Assembly: GCA_902772455.1 (NCBI GenBank)
Contig: CACYAW010000003.1
Location: forward strand, 1 to 64,000
DNA: 64,000 bases
Reading direction: 5' to 3'
From: an uncultured Bacteroidales bacterium
GTDB lineage: Bacteria; Bacteroidota; Bacteroidia; Bacteroidales; Muribaculaceae
Shown: positions 20,201 to 29,134 of the stretch, in pieces
How positions within the stretch are numbered: position 1 is the stretch's first letter
How the letters are laid out: every line of letters starts with the position of its first letter
Notes under the pieces: generated by a model
Database searches by the model: none
Told to the model about the DNA's origin: nothing
The model's input: only the letters and a program-made list of their open reading frames with translations
Position numbers and translations under genes: made by a program

Positions 20201-22154
20201 CCAGGCGGTTCAGGTCCAGGTCACGCACGTTGCCGTCTGCCGTGAACACATAGTGGTCATTGCAGATGGTGCCGTGGGCATTGGCGTCAAAATCGCAGCC
20301 CTTGTTTGCGCTGGAGGCATACACATCGGCATAGCCACCACGCAGTTTGCCGCGTGCCTTGATATTGCCATAGTGGGCACCGTTATAGCGCACACTGGCC
20401 AGATTAACGGTAGCGTCGGTCCAGGTGGAGCCGCAGTCGGTGAAGTCAAAGCCGTGACCACGGGCGTTGACACTGCCGGTAAGATTGCGCACGTCATAAT
20501 CGGGCAAGAACGACTTGACGGGGAAATTGTTAAAGCTGGCATCCACGTCATAGTTCTCGTTGCACACGTCATAGTAGCCGTCGCCACGCATCGTGCCGCC
20601 GCCCGTTGAAACGCGCAGGTTGCGGGCCACCCACTTGCAGCCCTCCTTATTGATTTTTCCGCTCATCTTCATGGGCGGCAACTTGACGCCATCCAGTCCC
20701 AGAATCTTGTTGAGCACGCTGGGGTCGCGCAAGTCAACCTCGGTATCAAGGTCGGCTTTCATACGGTCCATATCGGTGGGATTGTAGATGGTGCCCTTGC
20801 CCTTGACACGTCCCACTCCAGGCACGTCGGCATCCAGCGAGTGGACGTCAAGGCGTTTTTGGTTACCGCGAGCCTTGGCCTTGATTTTCACGGGTTTGTT
20901 GTGGGGGATGTCCTTCAGGGCTTTGCGAGCCTCGGGCACTAGCTTCTCCACCTCGTTGAGGTCGATTTTGCTGTCGGTGTCGATAGTGGCCTTGCCATTG
21001 GGCTTGCCGTCGAGCATATCCTGGTCCACATGGGCATCGAGTTTGATGTCACTGCCCTTGGTCTTCAACTTCATGTTGTTGAGGTCCAGACCGTTCTTGT
21101 TTTTATCAACGGTGCCGCTGGCATCCTTGACTTGGAGGCCGCTGCGTTCCTTGCCCGAGAGGTGCTTGACGGGCACCTTGAGGTTATCACCGTCCATTTC
21201 GAAGTTCTCGATGTCGGCATTCACGTCATTAACCTCGATATTGTCAGGATCGAGTGTGGTTCCGGGCTTGTTGGGCTTCTTGCCCGTTTGGGCGTACCTG
21301 CCCTTGCTGTCCTTGACACTCACCTTGCCAGCCTTGACTTTCCAGGGCTTGTTATCGTCCTTGTCTTTAGGCGTATCCTTTGGCATCGGATGATCCTTAG
21401 CGTATTGTTTGGCATCCTTTTCGCTGGGGTGTTCATAGTTCACGTCGGCCCCGTCCACATCCAGGCTGCCCACGTCCACGGTCTGTTCTCCAGTATCGAC
21501 CTTCACATCCTTGGCCTGGGCATGCTTTACTTTGGCATCGAGTTTATCTACGGTGGGCTTCATGTCCATCTTGAAGTCCACATCGTCGGCAGTGACTTTA
21601 TCGGCATTGACCTTCCAAGGCTTGCTCGGTTCCTTTTCCTCGGGTTTCTTCTTTTCGGGCTTGTAGCTCATCTTTGCCTTTCCACCCTTGAGGGCAGCGT
21701 TGCCCACGTCCACCTTGTTGTTGTTCAGGTCCACCTTAGCCTTGTCGATGTTGGCATCTTTCACGTCCACATCCAGGTCCATCGAGCCATCATCGGTCTT
21801 GATCTGGCTCTTTGCACCCTTGAGCGAAGCGTTTTCTACCTCAACCTTCTTGTCCAGCAAGGGTTTAGGTTTCACGTTACCCTTCACCTCATCGGCCTTG
21901 AACAGCGTGTCACCATTCTCATCGATGACCTGGATATCGGTAGCCGACACATCCAGCGGGAATTTCACCCTCACGTCGCCCACGCTGATGTCCATACCGG
22001 TTTTCTGGCTGGCATACTCGGCAGCCATATCGGCAGCCTTGTTCTGCACCCAAGGGATATAGGCGGCAAACGGCAGCGCCGCCACCATGCCCAAGATACC
22101 GCCGCCCACCCAGGCAGCGATCTTGGAGAACATATTTCCCTTTTTGCCAAACAT
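17244..22154 (-). CDS. tamB: TamB-like translocation and assembly module protein
   Basis: TamB is a long periplasm-spanning protein anchored in the inner membrane; it partners TamA/TamL and belongs to the bridge-like lipid transfer group. The 1636-residue protein has one N-terminal membrane helix (about 10-32). Next comes a long Lys/Asp-rich region (about 70-350) with repeated phrases such as PWKVNADKVTADD and PWKVKAGKVSVKD, then extended beta-repeat sequence. The conserved C-terminal DUF490/TamB domain includes INLLLYNTYSG and a TamL-facing end (about 1170-1560). The last 60 residues are polar. A TAttTTTG -7 element lies 52-59 bp upstream. The start at 22154 is the first ATG; Met8 is an alternative. 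Overlap with tamL supports one operon. Confidence 0.92.
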   Translation of the reverse strand: MFGKKGNMFSKIAAWVGGGILGMVAALPFAAYIPWVQNKAADMAAEYASQKTGMDISVGDVRVKFPLDVSATDIQVIDENGDTLFKADEVKGNVKPKPLLDKKVEVENASLKGAKSQIKTDDGSMDLDVDVKDANIDKAKVDLNNNKVDVGNAALKGGKAKMSYKPEKKKPEEKEPSKPWKVNADKVTADDVDFKMDMKPTVDKLDAKVKHAQAKDVKVDTGEQTVDVGSLDVDGADVNYEHPSEKDAKQYAKDHPMPKDTPKDKDDNKPWKVKAGKVSVKDSKGRYAQTGKKPNKPGTTLDPDNIEVNDVNADIENFEMDGDNLKVPVKHLSGKERSGLQVKDASGTVDKNKNGLDLNNMKLKTKGSDIKLDAHVDQDMLDGKPNGKATIDTDSKIDLNEVEKLVPEARKALKDIPHNKPVKIKAKARGNQKRLDVHSLDADVPGVGRVKGKGTIYNPTDMDRMKADLDTEVDLRDPSVLNKILGLDGVKLPPMKMSGKINKEGCKWVARNLRVSTGGGTMRGDGYYDVCNENYDVDASFNNFPVKSFLPDYDVRNLTGSVNARGHGFDFTDCGSTWTDATVNLASVRYNGAHYGNIKARGKLRGGYADVYASSANKGCDFDANAHGTICNDHYVFTADGNVRDLDLNRLGMYDGVCNGTTRLHAEGDINLRTQEWDADLTLRDIDWQLDSSLLIADEARGMLHSTPWQTCITVENEDNYAHMNAPSGMMPLVEDFQHAATEFQRQLKEKSLDVERLKESMPRFDFDMHMGADGLAQRYLQQYEFDFRNISCEVSRDTSIYIDGRAHGISYGETNIDTITIHANELNNKYLAFKAHMGNRPGTWDEYAYVDVEGGFKGPAVDFMLHQQNIKHETGYRLGCNARLTDDEVRMRLFGKDPVIGYRHWTFNEDNYLNVDYRTRMLDANLQLRSDSSSVELMTHRLPGDNTENIQLNIDNLRLEEWTRIVPMLDKTSGTLNANVDINWDGANADGDGTIDIKDFVYNGKPEGDVTLNADFDFDPASAATRLTADLVLDGKPSITVSGSLNDATAATPLNMEARLNRFPLERANAFIPGNYIWLDGYAIGTMAITGSVDNPRVNGYLTADSACVNLPRYGSSLNLASDRLPVENNVITFNNYRLTGANRSPVLINGHVDLRDMDNMVIDLKATGREVQFMDSKQDELTQLFGKGLADINATVKSQGDMMIVRADATLLSGSNITYVMKNDITQLSTTVDENMVTFTDFNHSATGSPVLVTGRGSSANSILVNITIENGAKINAFLSEDGQNRATVDGSGRLKYWLDFAGRDNLTGSYIIQEGNLRYTPPLISQKNFNITNGSSITWSGDMLNPQLNLKGTERIKTSVTTEDKGTYPVEFTIDAMVGGTLNGIDLGFDLSCESDMTVQNELQSMSDNQRSQAAINLLLYNTYSGTNSAGNINNLTASSALFSFLQSRLNTWAAQTLPGIDLSFGINQYEKSSGTETSYSYRLAKSLFNDRFKIVVGGEYSTEAKTEEDIANKLFNDISLEYYLNDVGSRYLKLFRHASYENVVEGQVTETGVAYVLKRKLTNLKNLFKFKHSREYLLKDSLEKARKAELKMQENAINAMGDNAENTYVVPLDDDAIDKPTVNRKKDDENEP

Positions 22155-22205
22155 GCGTTAAACCTTAACGGTTATCGGTAAAAGCCTAATAAACCATTTA
22201 ACTGG

Positions 22206-22213
22206 CAAAAATA
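22206..22213 (-). promoter_or_regulatory. Bacteroides-type -7 element upstream of tamB
   Basis: On the minus strand this reads TATTTTTG, matching TAnnTTTG. A CTTG at an 18-nt spacing is a poor -33 match, so only the -7 element is convincing. Confidence 0.55.
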
Positions 22214-22275
22214 CAAAAATATCGGAAATCACAAGAAAAAAAACACCGTTTTTCGACCTTACTTACCCATTTCAA

Positions 22276-22316
22276 GCAAAAAACCGGCCCAAGTCCATGA
22301 AGAACTCGGGCCGGTT
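22276..22316 (-). terminator. Rho-independent terminator of the glycogen operon
   Basis: AACCGGCCC (22282-22290) pairs perfectly with GGGCCGGTT (22308-22316). On the minus strand the stem is followed by TTTTTTGC. It lies 25 bp after the glgP stop. Confidence 0.92.
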
Positions 22317-22340
22317 GATGTTTTTGGAACTTAACTCAAA

Positions 22341-24893
22341 TTAGAACCACTTGAGGTAAGCGAAGTCCTGACGATGCGGGAGCAGATCGTTCCAGGGATA
22401 AGCACGGTAGGCGTAGCGGAAGATGCCATTCTCGCGGAAAGGAACCTTGCAGTTGTAGGTAAGAATGTTGCCGTCCTTAGCCACAACGTCGAACGAAGCC
22501 TTGCGGTAGAACGTGGTCTGGCCGTCCTCTTCCTTGTACACAACAAGTTCGAGCTTGACGTCCTCGCCCAAACCAGCGGTGTCGAGGCGCATAGTCACAT
22601 CGATGTCGGCAGTGCCGCTGGCGATAGCCTCGCGATTGCCCATGATGTCGCCCACGAGAGCCACGTTGTCCCAACAAGCAGCCACTTTCTCTTTCCACTT
22701 CACAATCTCACGGGCCATGGCGTAATCCTTAGCCATGAGCTGGCTGGCACGCTTAGCCTGGGGCTTGTAGAACTTGTCGAAGTAGTCGCGCATCATGCGT
22801 GACATGGTGTAGTTGGGGGCGATGTGCACCATCGAGTTCTTGATGTACTGTACCCACTCGGGCGAATAGCCCTTGCTGTTCTTGGCAAAGTAGAGGGGGA
22901 TGATCTCGTTCTCGAGCATCGAGTAGATGGTGGCCGAGTCGAGCCTATCCTGCTGGGACTGATCGGTGTAGGTGCGCTTGCTGGTCAATGCCCAGCCGGC
23001 ACCCTCACGATAACCCTCATACCACCAACCGTCGAGCACCGAGAAGTTGAGCAGACCGTTCATCTCGGCCTTCTCGCCCGATGTACCCGAAGCCTCGAGG
23101 GGACGCGTCGGCGTGTTCAACCACACGTCAACACCGGTGATGAGTCGCTTGGACAACGTCATGTCGTAGTTCTCAAGGAAGATGATCTTGCCCAGGAACT
23201 CGGGCATCTTGCTGATTTCGATGATGCGCTTGATCAGGCCCTGGCCGGCACCGTCGGCGGGGTGAGCCTTACCGGCAAAGATGAACTGCACGGGATAGCG
23301 CTCGTCGTTGACAATCTTCTTCAGGCGGTCCAGGTCATTGAAGATGAGGTGGGCACGCTTGTAGGTGGCAAAGCGGCGGGCAAAACCAATGAGCAAAGCA
23401 TCGGGGTTGATCTTGTCAACGATGTTGGCGATGCGGGTGGGATCGCCCTGGTTCTTGAGCCAGCTCTCCTTGAAGTCGCGCTTGACGAAGCGGATGAACT
23501 TCTGCTTCAAGGTCATGCGCATCTTCCAGATTTCCTCGTCAGGGACATTCATCAAGGGTGCCCATGACGATTCAAGTTCCTGATGGTCGAGGAAGTCCTC
23601 GCCCAGCACCTGCCTGTAGAAGACCTTCCACTCGCTGGCGGCCCAGGTGGGCATGTGTACGCCATTGGTGACGTAACCCACGTGAGACTCCTCGGGGGCA
23701 TAACCCTTCCACAGGGGAGCAAACATCTTCTTGGACACCTCGCCGTGGAGCCAGCTCACGCCGTTGCTCTCCTGGGTGGTGTTCAAGGCGAAGGTGCTCA
23801 TGCAGAAGCGCTCGTTGCTGCCGGGGTTCTCGCGGCCCATGTCCATGAGTTCCTGCCATGAGATGCCCAGGCGCTCGGGATAACCGCCCATATACTTGCC
23901 GAAGAGTTCCTCGTCAAAGTAGTCGTGGCCAGCAGGCACGGGAGTGTGAACGGTATAGAGCGAAGTGGCACGAACCACCTCAAGGGCCTCGTTAAAGTTC
24001 AGGCCGTCCTCCTGCACATAGTCCACCAGTCGCTGCAGGTTGAGCAGTGCGGCGTGACCCTCGTTGCAGTGGTAGATATCGGCCTTGATGCCCAGTCGCT
24101 TGAGCAGCAGCACGCCGCCAATGCCCAGCAGGTATTCCTGCTTGATGCGGTTCTCCCAGTCGCCACCATAGAGCTTGTGGGTGATTTCGCGGTCATACTC
24201 GCTGTTGAGGTCGAGGTCAGTGTCGAGCAGGAAGAGCTTTACACGGCCCACGTTGGCCTGCCATACGTTGGCATAGATGGTGCGGCCGGGATAAGGCACC
24301 TCGTGTACCAGCTGCTGGCCGTTCTTGTCGAGCACGGGCTCGATGGGCAGCTGGTCGAAGTTCTGGGCCTCGTAGTTGGCAATCTGCTGACCGTCCATCG
24401 AGAGGGTCTGGGTGAAATAGCCGTAGCGGTACAGGAAACCCACAGCAGTCATATTCACGCAGCGGTCACTGGCCTCCTTGACATAGTCACCGGCCAGGAT
24501 GCCCAAGCCACCCGAATAGATCTTGATGGCGTTGCACAAGCCGTATTCCATGCTGAAGTAGGCAATCGAGGGAATGTCCTTGCGCAAGGGCTTCTTCATG
24601 TATTGCTGATAAAGCTCATAGGTGCTGTCGATGCGGGCCATCATGGCCGAATCGGCCTGGATAGCGGCGATCTTCTCGTTAGAGAGACGCTGGAGCGTCT
24701 TCACGGGGTTCTCGCTGGTGGCACGCCAGGTGTCACGGTCGATGTCATGGAACAGGGTCTTGCCCTCGGTGTTCCATGCCCACCACAGGTTGCGTGACAG
24801 TTCGTTGAGTTTGTTGAGCTTGCCGGGAAGCTCCGATTTCACAGTGATGCTCCTCCACTGAGGGTCATTGCTGTTGCTTGCTTGAAATTTCAT
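22341..24893 (-). CDS. glgP: Alpha-glucan (glycogen) phosphorylase, GT35
   Basis: Glycogen phosphorylase releases glucose 1-phosphate from the non-reducing ends of alpha-1,4-glucan using PLP. The 850-residue protein has the DUF3417-like N-terminal region ([10 protein letters not shown], about 34-43). The GT35 catalytic domain carries CNEGHAALL in the substrate region and a PLP-lysine motif, [14 protein letters not shown], followed by FSVLDGWW. This is the shorter, N-terminally extended archaeal/bacterial type rather than the E. coli MalP type. It lies 15 bp downstream of the glycogen synthase gene, so synthesis and breakdown genes are cotranscribed. A strong terminator follows. Confidence 0.95.
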   Translation of the reverse strand: MKFQASNSNDPQWRSITVKSELPGKLNKLNELSRNLWWAWNTEGKTLFHDIDRDTWRATSENPVKTLQRLSNEKIAAIQADSAMMARIDSTYELYQQYMKKPLRKDIPSIAYFSMEYGLCNAIKIYSGGLGILAGDYVKEASDRCVNMTAVGFLYRYGYFTQTLSMDGQQIANYEAQNFDQLPIEPVLDKNGQQLVHEVPYPGRTIYANVWQANVGRVKLFLLDTDLDLNSEYDREITHKLYGGDWENRIKQEYLLGIGGVLLLKRLGIKADIYHCNEGHAALLNLQRLVDYVQEDGLNFNEALEVVRATSLYTVHTPVPAGHDYFDEELFGKYMGGYPERLGISWQELMDMGRENPGSNERFCMSTFALNTTQESNGVSWLHGEVSKKMFAPLWKGYAPEESHVGYVTNGVHMPTWAASEWKVFYRQVLGEDFLDHQELESSWAPLMNVPDEEIWKMRMTLKQKFIRFVKRDFKESWLKNQGDPTRIANIVDKINPDALLIGFARRFATYKRAHLIFNDLDRLKKIVNDERYPVQFIFAGKAHPADGAGQGLIKRIIEISKMPEFLGKIIFLENYDMTLSKRLITGVDVWLNTPTRPLEASGTSGEKAEMNGLLNFSVLDGWWYEGYREGAGWALTSKRTYTDQSQQDRLDSATIYSMLENEIIPLYFAKNSKGYSPEWVQYIKNSMVHIAPNYTMSRMMRDYFDKFYKPQAKRASQLMAKDYAMAREIVKWKEKVAACWDNVALVGDIMGNREAIASGTADIDVTMRLDTAGLGEDVKLELVVYKEEDGQTTFYRKASFDVVAKDGNILTYNCKVPFRENGIFRYAYRAYPWNDLLPHRQDFAYLKWF

Positions 24894-24908
24894 AATTAAA
24901 TCTTTTAG

Positions 24909-26588
24909 TTATGATGTTTTGTTAGTTTTGTTACTGATTCTGTTATTCATGCGATGGGCTGCCTTGTCCAGGGCATGACTGTAAGCCTCGTCATAGCAGG
25001 CGATGAAATTGTCCCACGAGGCGGCCTTGCTGGTCGTTCGGTTGGCATTGCGGATAGCGCGGTTGTCCTTGTCGCTCATCACATACAGGTTCATCATGCT
25101 CATCGCGATAGCCCTGAAGGTCTCATCGTAGTTGCTGTCGGTGCGGTGAAGCACCTTCACGCCGTAACGGTCGGAGTCATCACCAAAACGGTCAAGCACC
25201 CACTGGCCAAAACCAGCCAGGTCGGTGGTGATGGTGGGAACGCCAAAGGCGGCACTCTCCAGCGGCGTGTAACCCCAAGGCTCATAGTAGGAGGGGAATA
25301 CCGCGGCATCGAGGCCAGCCAACAGGTCATAATAGGACAAATTGAAAATGCCGTCGTTGCCGTTCAAGTAGCAAGGCACGTCGATAACGGTCACCTTGTC
25401 ATGAGGGTCATTGTGGAAGCCCAGCTCATTGATGCGGTGATAGATGGGATCGCTATCCTGATTGTGAAGGTGATGGGTGATTACCGGGTCAAACAGGCGG
25501 CTGGGCTTGTCGTTACGGAGGTTCTCCATCAGGTCGGCACGAGGCGACTTCATCCAGGCGGGCACAAGTACCAGTGCAATTACCTTGCGCTCCTTGCTCG
25601 AAACGAATTTGAGAGAATTACGCAACGATGAAACAGCATCCAGATAGACATCGATGCCCTTGTTGCGCATCTCAAGGCGGCCCGAAGTGGCGACAATCAG
25701 CGTGTCGTCGGCATAGTGCTGACCCGTGAGACAGGATGCCACCTGCAGCATGCGCTGGCGGGCAGCAGTCCGCTTGGCGGTGAACTTGGCGCCCTTGGGG
25801 ACATAGTTCTGTTCAAAGCCGTTAGGTGTTACCATGGGATAACGCTCCAGCAGCTGGCGGCACTCCCGCGCAGTAACATCGCTTACTGTGGTAAAAGCAT
25901 CGGCAGCGTGTGCCGCGGCTTTTTCCAGCGAGTGTTTGGACTGCATATTGAGTTCGGCTGCCATCTGGTCACCGTTATAGCCCTGCATATAGTCATACAG
26001 CGGCTTGCCGTTGCCACAGATGCTGCGGCCAATGCTCGTGGCATGTGTGGTAAAGACCGTGGCCACCTGAGGCAGATGAGTCTTGACATAGAGAAGTCCC
26101 ATGCCAGTGGTCCACTCATCGAAGTGGGCTACAACCTTTAAATCAGGATTGTTTTTCCACTTGACAATGCTCTCGATGACAATCGCGGCCGCATAGGCAA
26201 ACATGCACGACTCATCATAATCCCCATAACCATGAAGGGAATCCACACGGTAGCGGTTCCACATCTCGGTATACAGGGCGTCCTTATAGGTGTATAGCGA
26301 CCCGAAAGTCACAAGCACCGCAATAGGTTTGCCGGGGATATCCCAGCGCCCTACCCTCACGTGCATCCCTTGGGGCAGCTTGGCCTTGCGCAGCCATGCG
26401 GCAAGCGGGGTGCGTGCCTCGACAAAGGTCGGGGACGGGTTATCTTCGGTCCAGAGGTCTGGTCCGATGAAAATCAGATTATCTTTATATCGCTGATGGA
26501 GGGTCTTGGCCTTAGTGGATAGCACAGCATAGATGCCTCCGACCTTGTTGCAGACCTCCCAACTGGTTTCAAACAGTAAGTCCAGCAT
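24909..26588 (-). CDS. GT3-family (eukaryote-type) glycogen synthase
   Basis: The enzyme adds glucose from a sugar nucleotide to glycogen. The N-terminal FETSWEVCNKVGGIYAVL and the C-terminal YYEPWGYTPLESAAFGVP motif followed by TTDLAGFGQWV are the hallmarks of GT3, the animal and fungal glycogen synthase family, rather than the GT5 GlgA family (which has KTGGL near its start). The 559 residues are shorter than eukaryotic enzymes (about 700), lacking the phospho-regulated tails. GT3 synthases are known from Bacteroidetes. Donor preference (UDP- or ADP-glucose) cannot be read with certainty; GT3 members generally use UDP-glucose. It heads the operon with glgP and has a TAccTTTG element 33-40 bp upstream. 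Confidence 0.93.
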   Translation of the reverse strand: MLDLLFETSWEVCNKVGGIYAVLSTKAKTLHQRYKDNLIFIGPDLWTEDNPSPTFVEARTPLAAWLRKAKLPQGMHVRVGRWDIPGKPIAVLVTFGSLYTYKDALYTEMWNRYRVDSLHGYGDYDESCMFAYAAAIVIESIVKWKNNPDLKVVAHFDEWTTGMGLLYVKTHLPQVATVFTTHATSIGRSICGNGKPLYDYMQGYNGDQMAAELNMQSKHSLEKAAAHAADAFTTVSDVTARECRQLLERYPMVTPNGFEQNYVPKGAKFTAKRTAARQRMLQVASCLTGQHYADDTLIVATSGRLEMRNKGIDVYLDAVSSLRNSLKFVSSKERKVIALVLVPAWMKSPRADLMENLRNDKPSRLFDPVITHHLHNQDSDPIYHRINELGFHNDPHDKVTVIDVPCYLNGNDGIFNLSYYDLLAGLDAAVFPSYYEPWGYTPLESAAFGVPTITTDLAGFGQWVLDRFGDDSDRYGVKVLHRTDSNYDETFRAIAMSMMNLYVMSDKDNRAIRNANRTTSKAASWDNFIACYDEAYSHALDKAAHRMNNRISNKTNKTS

Positions 26589-26620
26589 TATTCAGTAGTT
26601 AAATATTGAAAATTTGGGCA

Positions 26621-26628
26621 CAAAGGTA
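26621..26628 (-). promoter_or_regulatory. Bacteroides-type -7 element of the glycogen operon
   Basis: On the minus strand this reads TACCTTTG, a perfect TAnnTTTG match, 33 bp before the glycogen synthase start. No TTTG is found at the usual spacing, so the -33 part is weak. Confidence 0.6.
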
Positions 26629-26760
26629 CAAATAATTCCTCAAATTTCATTCAGTTTTCTTCAATATTCTCATGCAATCAATGCAATCGATTTATCTATC
26701 CGCCCATTTAACGCGACAATCACCAGTAAAAAAGAGGCCCATCATAGTGCCACAATGACA

Positions 26761-26793
26761 GATGGCGTAGTGCAATCACTGCACCACGCCATC
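26761..26793 (-). terminator. Hairpin downstream of dnaK
   Basis: GATGGCGT (26761-26768) pairs with ACGCCATC (26786-26793), and GTGCA (26770-26774) with TGCAC (26780-26784), with one mismatch and a 5-nt loop. No T-tract directly follows on the minus strand; a T-rich stretch comes about 25 nt later. It may be a terminator or a 3' stability stem. Confidence 0.6.
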
Positions 26794-26814
26794 ACAATTA
26801 TTAACCCATAAATA

Positions 26815-28743
26815 TTACTTTACTTCTTCGTATGTAGTGTCTTCGACATTGTCACCACCTTGGCCCGGGTTGCCGCCCTGCTGGGGACCACCCTGGAAGC
26901 CACCCATGTTGTTGGGATCAAAGCCTGCGCCTTGAGGTCCACCTTGTGCGCCGCCAGCCTGCTGATACATCTTCTCGAAGAGTGAATTCAGTTCGGCCGT
27001 AGCAGTGTCGATGGCAGCGAGGTCTTGGCTCTTGTGAGCGTCTTTCAGCTTGCTAAGGGCACCCTCGATCTGGCTCTTGATGTCGGCGGGCAGCTTGTCG
27101 CCACTGTCCTTGAGCACCTTCTCGGTTTGGAAGATGAGGGCGTCGGCGCCGTTGATCTTGTCGATGCGCTCCTTCTCGGCGGCATCGGCGGCAGCGTTGG
27201 CCTCGGCCTCGTCCTTCATGCGCTGGATTTCGGCGTCACTCAGGCCGCTGGAAGCCTCAATGCGGATGCTCTGCTCCTTGCCGGTAGCCTTATCCTTGGC
27301 GCTCACGTTCATGATGCCGTTGGCATCCACCTCAAAGGTCACCTCAATCTGCGGGATACCGCGGGGAGCGGGAGCGATGCCATCCAAGTGGAAGCGTCCG
27401 AGGGTCTTGCAGTCCTTAGCCATGGGACGCTCACCCTGCAGCACGTGGATTTCCACCTCGGGCTGGTTGTCGGCAGCAGTCGAGAAGACCTGGCTGCGGC
27501 GGGCGGGAATGGTGGTGTTGGCCTCGATGAGCTTGGTCATCACGCCGCCCAGTGTCTCGATACCCACACTCAGGGGCACAACATCGAGCAGGAGCACGTC
27601 CTTGACATCACCGGTGAGCACACCGCCCTGGATAGCGGCACCCACAGCCACAACCTCGTCAGGGTTAACACCCTTAGACGGAGCCTTGCCGAAGAATTTC
27701 TCGACAATCTGCTGAACGGCGGGGATACGGGTCGAACCGCCCACGAGGATGACCTCGTTGATGTCGCTGGTGCTCAAACCGGCATCGGCCAGAGCCTTGC
27801 GGCAAGGTTCGATAGTGCTCTGAATCAGGTCATCGCACAGTTGCTCAAATTTGGCACGCGTCAACGTCTTTACCAAGTGCTTGGGCATACCGTCGAGCTG
27901 AGTGATATAAGGCAGGTTGATCTCGGTGCTGGTTGAGCTGGACAGCTCAATCTTGGCCTTCTCGGCAGCCTCTTTCAGGCGCTGCAGGGCCATGGGATCC
28001 TTGCGCAGGTCCATGCCGTTCTCCTGCTGGAACTCGTCGGCGAGCCAAGTGATGATGCGCTGGTCGAAGTCGTCACCGCCCAGGTGGGTGTCACCATTGG
28101 TGGCCTTTACCTCAAACACACCGTCACCAAGTTCAAGGATCGAGATATCAAATGTACCGCCACCCAAGTCGAACACGGCAATGCGCTTGTCGCTGTTGTC
28201 CTTGTCCAGGCCATAGGCCAGAGCGGCTGCAGTGGGCTCGTTAACAATGCGCTGCACCTTCAGTCCGGCAACCTCACCGGCTTCCTTGGTGGCCTTGCGC
28301 TGAGCATCGTTAAAGTAGGCAGGCACAGTGATGACGGCCTCGTCAACGGTAGTGCCCAGGTAATCCTCGGCAGTCTTCTTCATCTTCTGGAGAATCATTG
28401 CCGAAATCTCTTGCGGGGTGTACTGGCGGCCAGCTACCTCCACGCGGGGCTGGTTGCTGCCGTTGTTCACCACCTTGTAGGGCATGCGCTCCACATCCTT
28501 CAGGACATGGTCATACTGCTCGCCCATGAAACGTTTGATAGAAAATACGGTACCCGTGGGGTTCATGATGGCCTGACGCTTAGCGGGGTCGCCCACAATG
28601 CGCTCGCCACCATCCTTGAAAGCAACTACCGAAGGCGTCGTGTTGCGGCCTTCGCTGTTGGGAATCACAACAGGTTTGGAGCCTTCCAGAACCGAAACAC
28701 ACGAGTTGGTTGTTCCTAAATCGATACCAATAATCTTACCCAT
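26815..28743 (-). CDS. dnaK: Molecular chaperone DnaK (Hsp70)
   Basis: DnaK binds and releases unfolded peptides with ATP turnover, assisted by DnaJ and GrpE. The 642-residue protein has the standard layout: ATPase domain opening with [14 protein letters not shown], phosphate loops [10 protein letters not shown] and VGGSTRIP, the linker [15 protein letters not shown], a substrate-binding domain and a Gly/Gln-rich tail ending in EEVK. dnaJ and grpE are not adjacent. The promoter is not obvious: no TAnnTTTG lies in the first 100 bp upstream and I see no CIRCE operator. The control region probably lies within the 390-bp spacer shared with the divergent GH9 gene. Confidence 0.98.
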   Translation of the reverse strand: MGKIIGIDLGTTNSCVSVLEGSKPVVIPNSEGRNTTPSVVAFKDGGERIVGDPAKRQAIMNPTGTVFSIKRFMGEQYDHVLKDVERMPYKVVNNGSNQPRVEVAGRQYTPQEISAMILQKMKKTAEDYLGTTVDEAVITVPAYFNDAQRKATKEAGEVAGLKVQRIVNEPTAAALAYGLDKDNSDKRIAVFDLGGGTFDISILELGDGVFEVKATNGDTHLGGDDFDQRIITWLADEFQQENGMDLRKDPMALQRLKEAAEKAKIELSSSTSTEINLPYITQLDGMPKHLVKTLTRAKFEQLCDDLIQSTIEPCRKALADAGLSTSDINEVILVGGSTRIPAVQQIVEKFFGKAPSKGVNPDEVVAVGAAIQGGVLTGDVKDVLLLDVVPLSVGIETLGGVMTKLIEANTTIPARRSQVFSTAADNQPEVEIHVLQGERPMAKDCKTLGRFHLDGIAPAPRGIPQIEVTFEVDANGIMNVSAKDKATGKEQSIRIEASSGLSDAEIQRMKDEAEANAAADAAEKERIDKINGADALIFQTEKVLKDSGDKLPADIKSQIEGALSKLKDAHKSQDLAAIDTATAELNSLFEKMYQQAGGAQGGPQGAGFDPNNMGGFQGGPQQGGNPGQGGDNVEDTTYEEVK

Positions 28744-28795
28744 AATAAAATCTCTCTTTCTTTCTTTTATATGTTTTTAATGTTGTTAATTCAAT

Positions 28796-28828
28796 TTTAG
28801 TTGTTAGTCCTTAGTTGTTAGTTTTAAG
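28796..28828. repeat. TTAGTTG-type tandem repeat upstream of dnaK
   Basis: Imperfect copies of TTAGTTGTTAGTCC lie 53-85 bp upstream of the dnaK start. They belong to the same loose family as the other intergenic arrays in the window. Confidence 0.7.
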
Positions 28829-28955
28829 TATGTTTACTATCGACTAAAAACTGAACTCTGATGACTGTTTTCACACAAGTCACCGACCCATACTATGCAA
28901 ACGGTGTGCCAAAAGTGGCAGGCTGACACATTGTCAGCAAATCTGTCAGATTAAT

Positions 28956-28995
28956 GCTCGCGTTGCTCGCAGTCTAGAGTTTAGAGCTTAGAGAA
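28956..28995 (-). repeat. Composite repeat: TCTAAA-type array joined to an 18-bp GC-rich motif
   Basis: Read on the minus strand, an array of CTCTAAG/CTCTAAA units (28974-28995) is followed by ACTGCGAGCAACGCGAGC (28956-28973). A close relative of this motif (13 of 18 identical) follows another array at 39045-39062, in the same order. Confidence 0.65.
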
Positions 28996-29081
28996 GCATC
29001 CGCTTTCTTTCAACGGGGTGGAGATATTCTATATATTTTTAAAGTTTAACCGAAGAGGGGGGCAAGCATCAATATTTTTTG

Positions 29082-29089
29082 TACATTTG
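29082..29089 (+). promoter_or_regulatory. -7 element of the GH9-CE4 gene
   Basis: TACATTTG matches TAnnTTTG and lies 46 bp before the chosen ATG. No well-spaced TTTG is present upstream. Confidence 0.6.
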
Positions 29090-29134
29090 CAGCACCGGGG
29101 TTCCGTTAAGGACCCTGCCGGTTAATTGAATGTA

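Larger units (their letters stand above)
28744..29134. other. Divergent intergenic region between dnaK and the GH9-CE4 gene
   Basis: No gene is visible. It contains an A/T repeat (28796-28828), two small perfect palindromes (GCTGACA/TGTCAGC at 28922-28938 and AATCT/AGATT at 28940-28952), a composite GC motif plus repeat (28956-28995) and a -7 element for the plus-strand gene (29082-29089). Confidence 0.7.

Noticed and set aside
28744..28860. CIRCE operator for dnaK
   Set aside because: No TTAGCACTC-N9-GAGTGCTAA-like sequence is present; only unrelated repeats and small palindromes are seen.
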